From positions 1 to 5,869 of the forward strand of contig JAATVS010000084.1 of NCBI GenBank assembly GCA_014523695.1: a stretch of 5,869 nucleotides of DNA, read 5' to 3'. This document shows, in pieces, positions 5,471-5,869 of this stretch. The notes below the pieces were generated by a model. The model saw only the letters and a list, made by a program, of their open reading frames with translations, searched no databases and was not told where the DNA came from. Made by a program: the position numbers and the translations under genes. How positions within the stretch are numbered: position 1 is the first letter of the stretch; the number at the start of each line of letters is the position of its first letter. This DNA is from Nitrososphaerales archaeon TH5895 (lineage in GTDB: Archaea; Thermoproteota; Nitrososphaeria; Nitrososphaerales; Nitrososphaeraceae).

Positions 5471-5869
5471 CTAAGTCGGACGACTATGAGGGATATCCTG
5501 GATACCGCCCTCATTTAATCCAAAACTTATGACAGCTTCAGGATAACAAGGGCTTTTCTTCATCTTTGCCAGGAGATATGTAGAATCTCCTATAAGCTGT
5601 ATTATGAAGCTACTTGTGTGTGTCATAACGTTACCACCCATCGGCCTATCCGAGTCGGCTAAGCTGTGACTGTACGGATCTACTGAAGTGTGAACCTGAT
5701 TGGTAATGACAATAGCTACACCGTACATACGAGCGATTTTTTGCAAAAGATGCATTACCTTGTTCAATCTGGATTGTCTCTGTGATAACATCCCGCGCCC
5801 AGAATATTCTGCTCTGTATGGATTTATTATAGAGTCAATAACTAATAGTTTGATATCATCTTCTTGGGT
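5471..5869 (-). CDS. RadA-like RecA-family recombinase, C-terminal part (truncated by window edge)
   Basis: The visible 132 residues are the C-terminal half of a RecA/Rad51-type ATPase; the start and Walker A lie beyond 5869. In order: Walker B LLVID (8-12), the RadA signature YRAEYSGRG then MLSQRQSRLNK (18-37), ITNQV (55-59), and loop L2 with DRPMGGNVMTHTSS (74-87), equivalent to the GGxxxxH DNA-binding loop of RadA/Rad51. The end is EGGIQDI, close to the family's 'EEGIRD' terminus. RadA forms filaments on single-stranded DNA and catalyses strand exchange in homologous recombination. The segment between L2 and the C-terminus departs from canonical RadA: the usual basic 'R.Y.RK' strand reads FIIQLIGDSTYLLAKMKKSP. 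I therefore call it RadA-like, possibly a paralogue beside a canonical RadA elsewhere. The reading frame is open to the window edge, so an internal ATG near 5791 is not the start. Confidence 0.85.
   Translation of the reverse strand, partial: TQEDDIKLLVIDSIINPYRAEYSGRGMLSQRQSRLNKVMHLLQKIARMYGVAIVITNQVHTSVDPYSHSLADSDRPMGGNVMTHTSSFIIQLIGDSTYLLAKMKKSPCYPEAVISFGLNEGGIQDIPHSRPT

Overview
The window is AT-rich and has an archaeal character, most likely from the ammonia-oxidising Nitrososphaeria (Thaumarchaeota), in the Nitrososphaera/Nitrosocosmicus direction. The evidence is a RadA-type recombinase at the right edge, an HTH plus coiled-coil protein of a type that seems multi-copy in that group, a decayed stand-alone receiver domain with the 'KKPI' ending common there, weak Shine-Dalgarno signals, and TATA-like or T-rich flanks instead of bacterial -35/-10 boxes and hairpin terminators. 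This placement is inferred from recognised protein patterns, not from a search.

Layout, left to right. (1) 105-1253 (+): a complete cytoplasmic beta-propeller of the major royal jelly protein/Yellow family. (2) 1606-2604 (-): a putative DNA-binding HTH/coiled-coil protein, convergent with the first gene across a 352-bp gap with no convincing gene. (3) 2605-2972: a divergent intergenic region holding two perfect palindromes just before the next gene. (4) 2973-3845 (+): an exported or membrane-anchored alpha/beta-hydrolase (lipase-like) with a recognisable Ser-Asp-His triad. (5) 3989-4368 (-): a previously unmarked pseudogene, a response-regulator receiver domain spread over five successive reading-frame segments. 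(6) 4687-5040 (+): a small acidic protein I do not recognise. (7) 5041-5182: a 7-bp hairpin, a tandem 19-bp duplication and a T-tract, lying between convergent genes. (8) 5183-5344 (-): a possible 53-residue CxxC micro-protein. (9) 5471-5869 (-): the C-terminal 132 residues of a RadA-like recombinase cut by the window edge.

The orientations alternate (+, -, +, -, +, -), so nearly every gene looks monocistronic and there is no visible operon or multi-gene system. The region reads as an accessory or gene-shuffling zone: single genes, wide gaps, one clear dead gene and orphan small ORFs. I found no CRISPR array, tRNA, rRNA, insertion sequence or convincing multi-gene defence or metabolic system. 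The strongest discovery is the decayed receiver domain.
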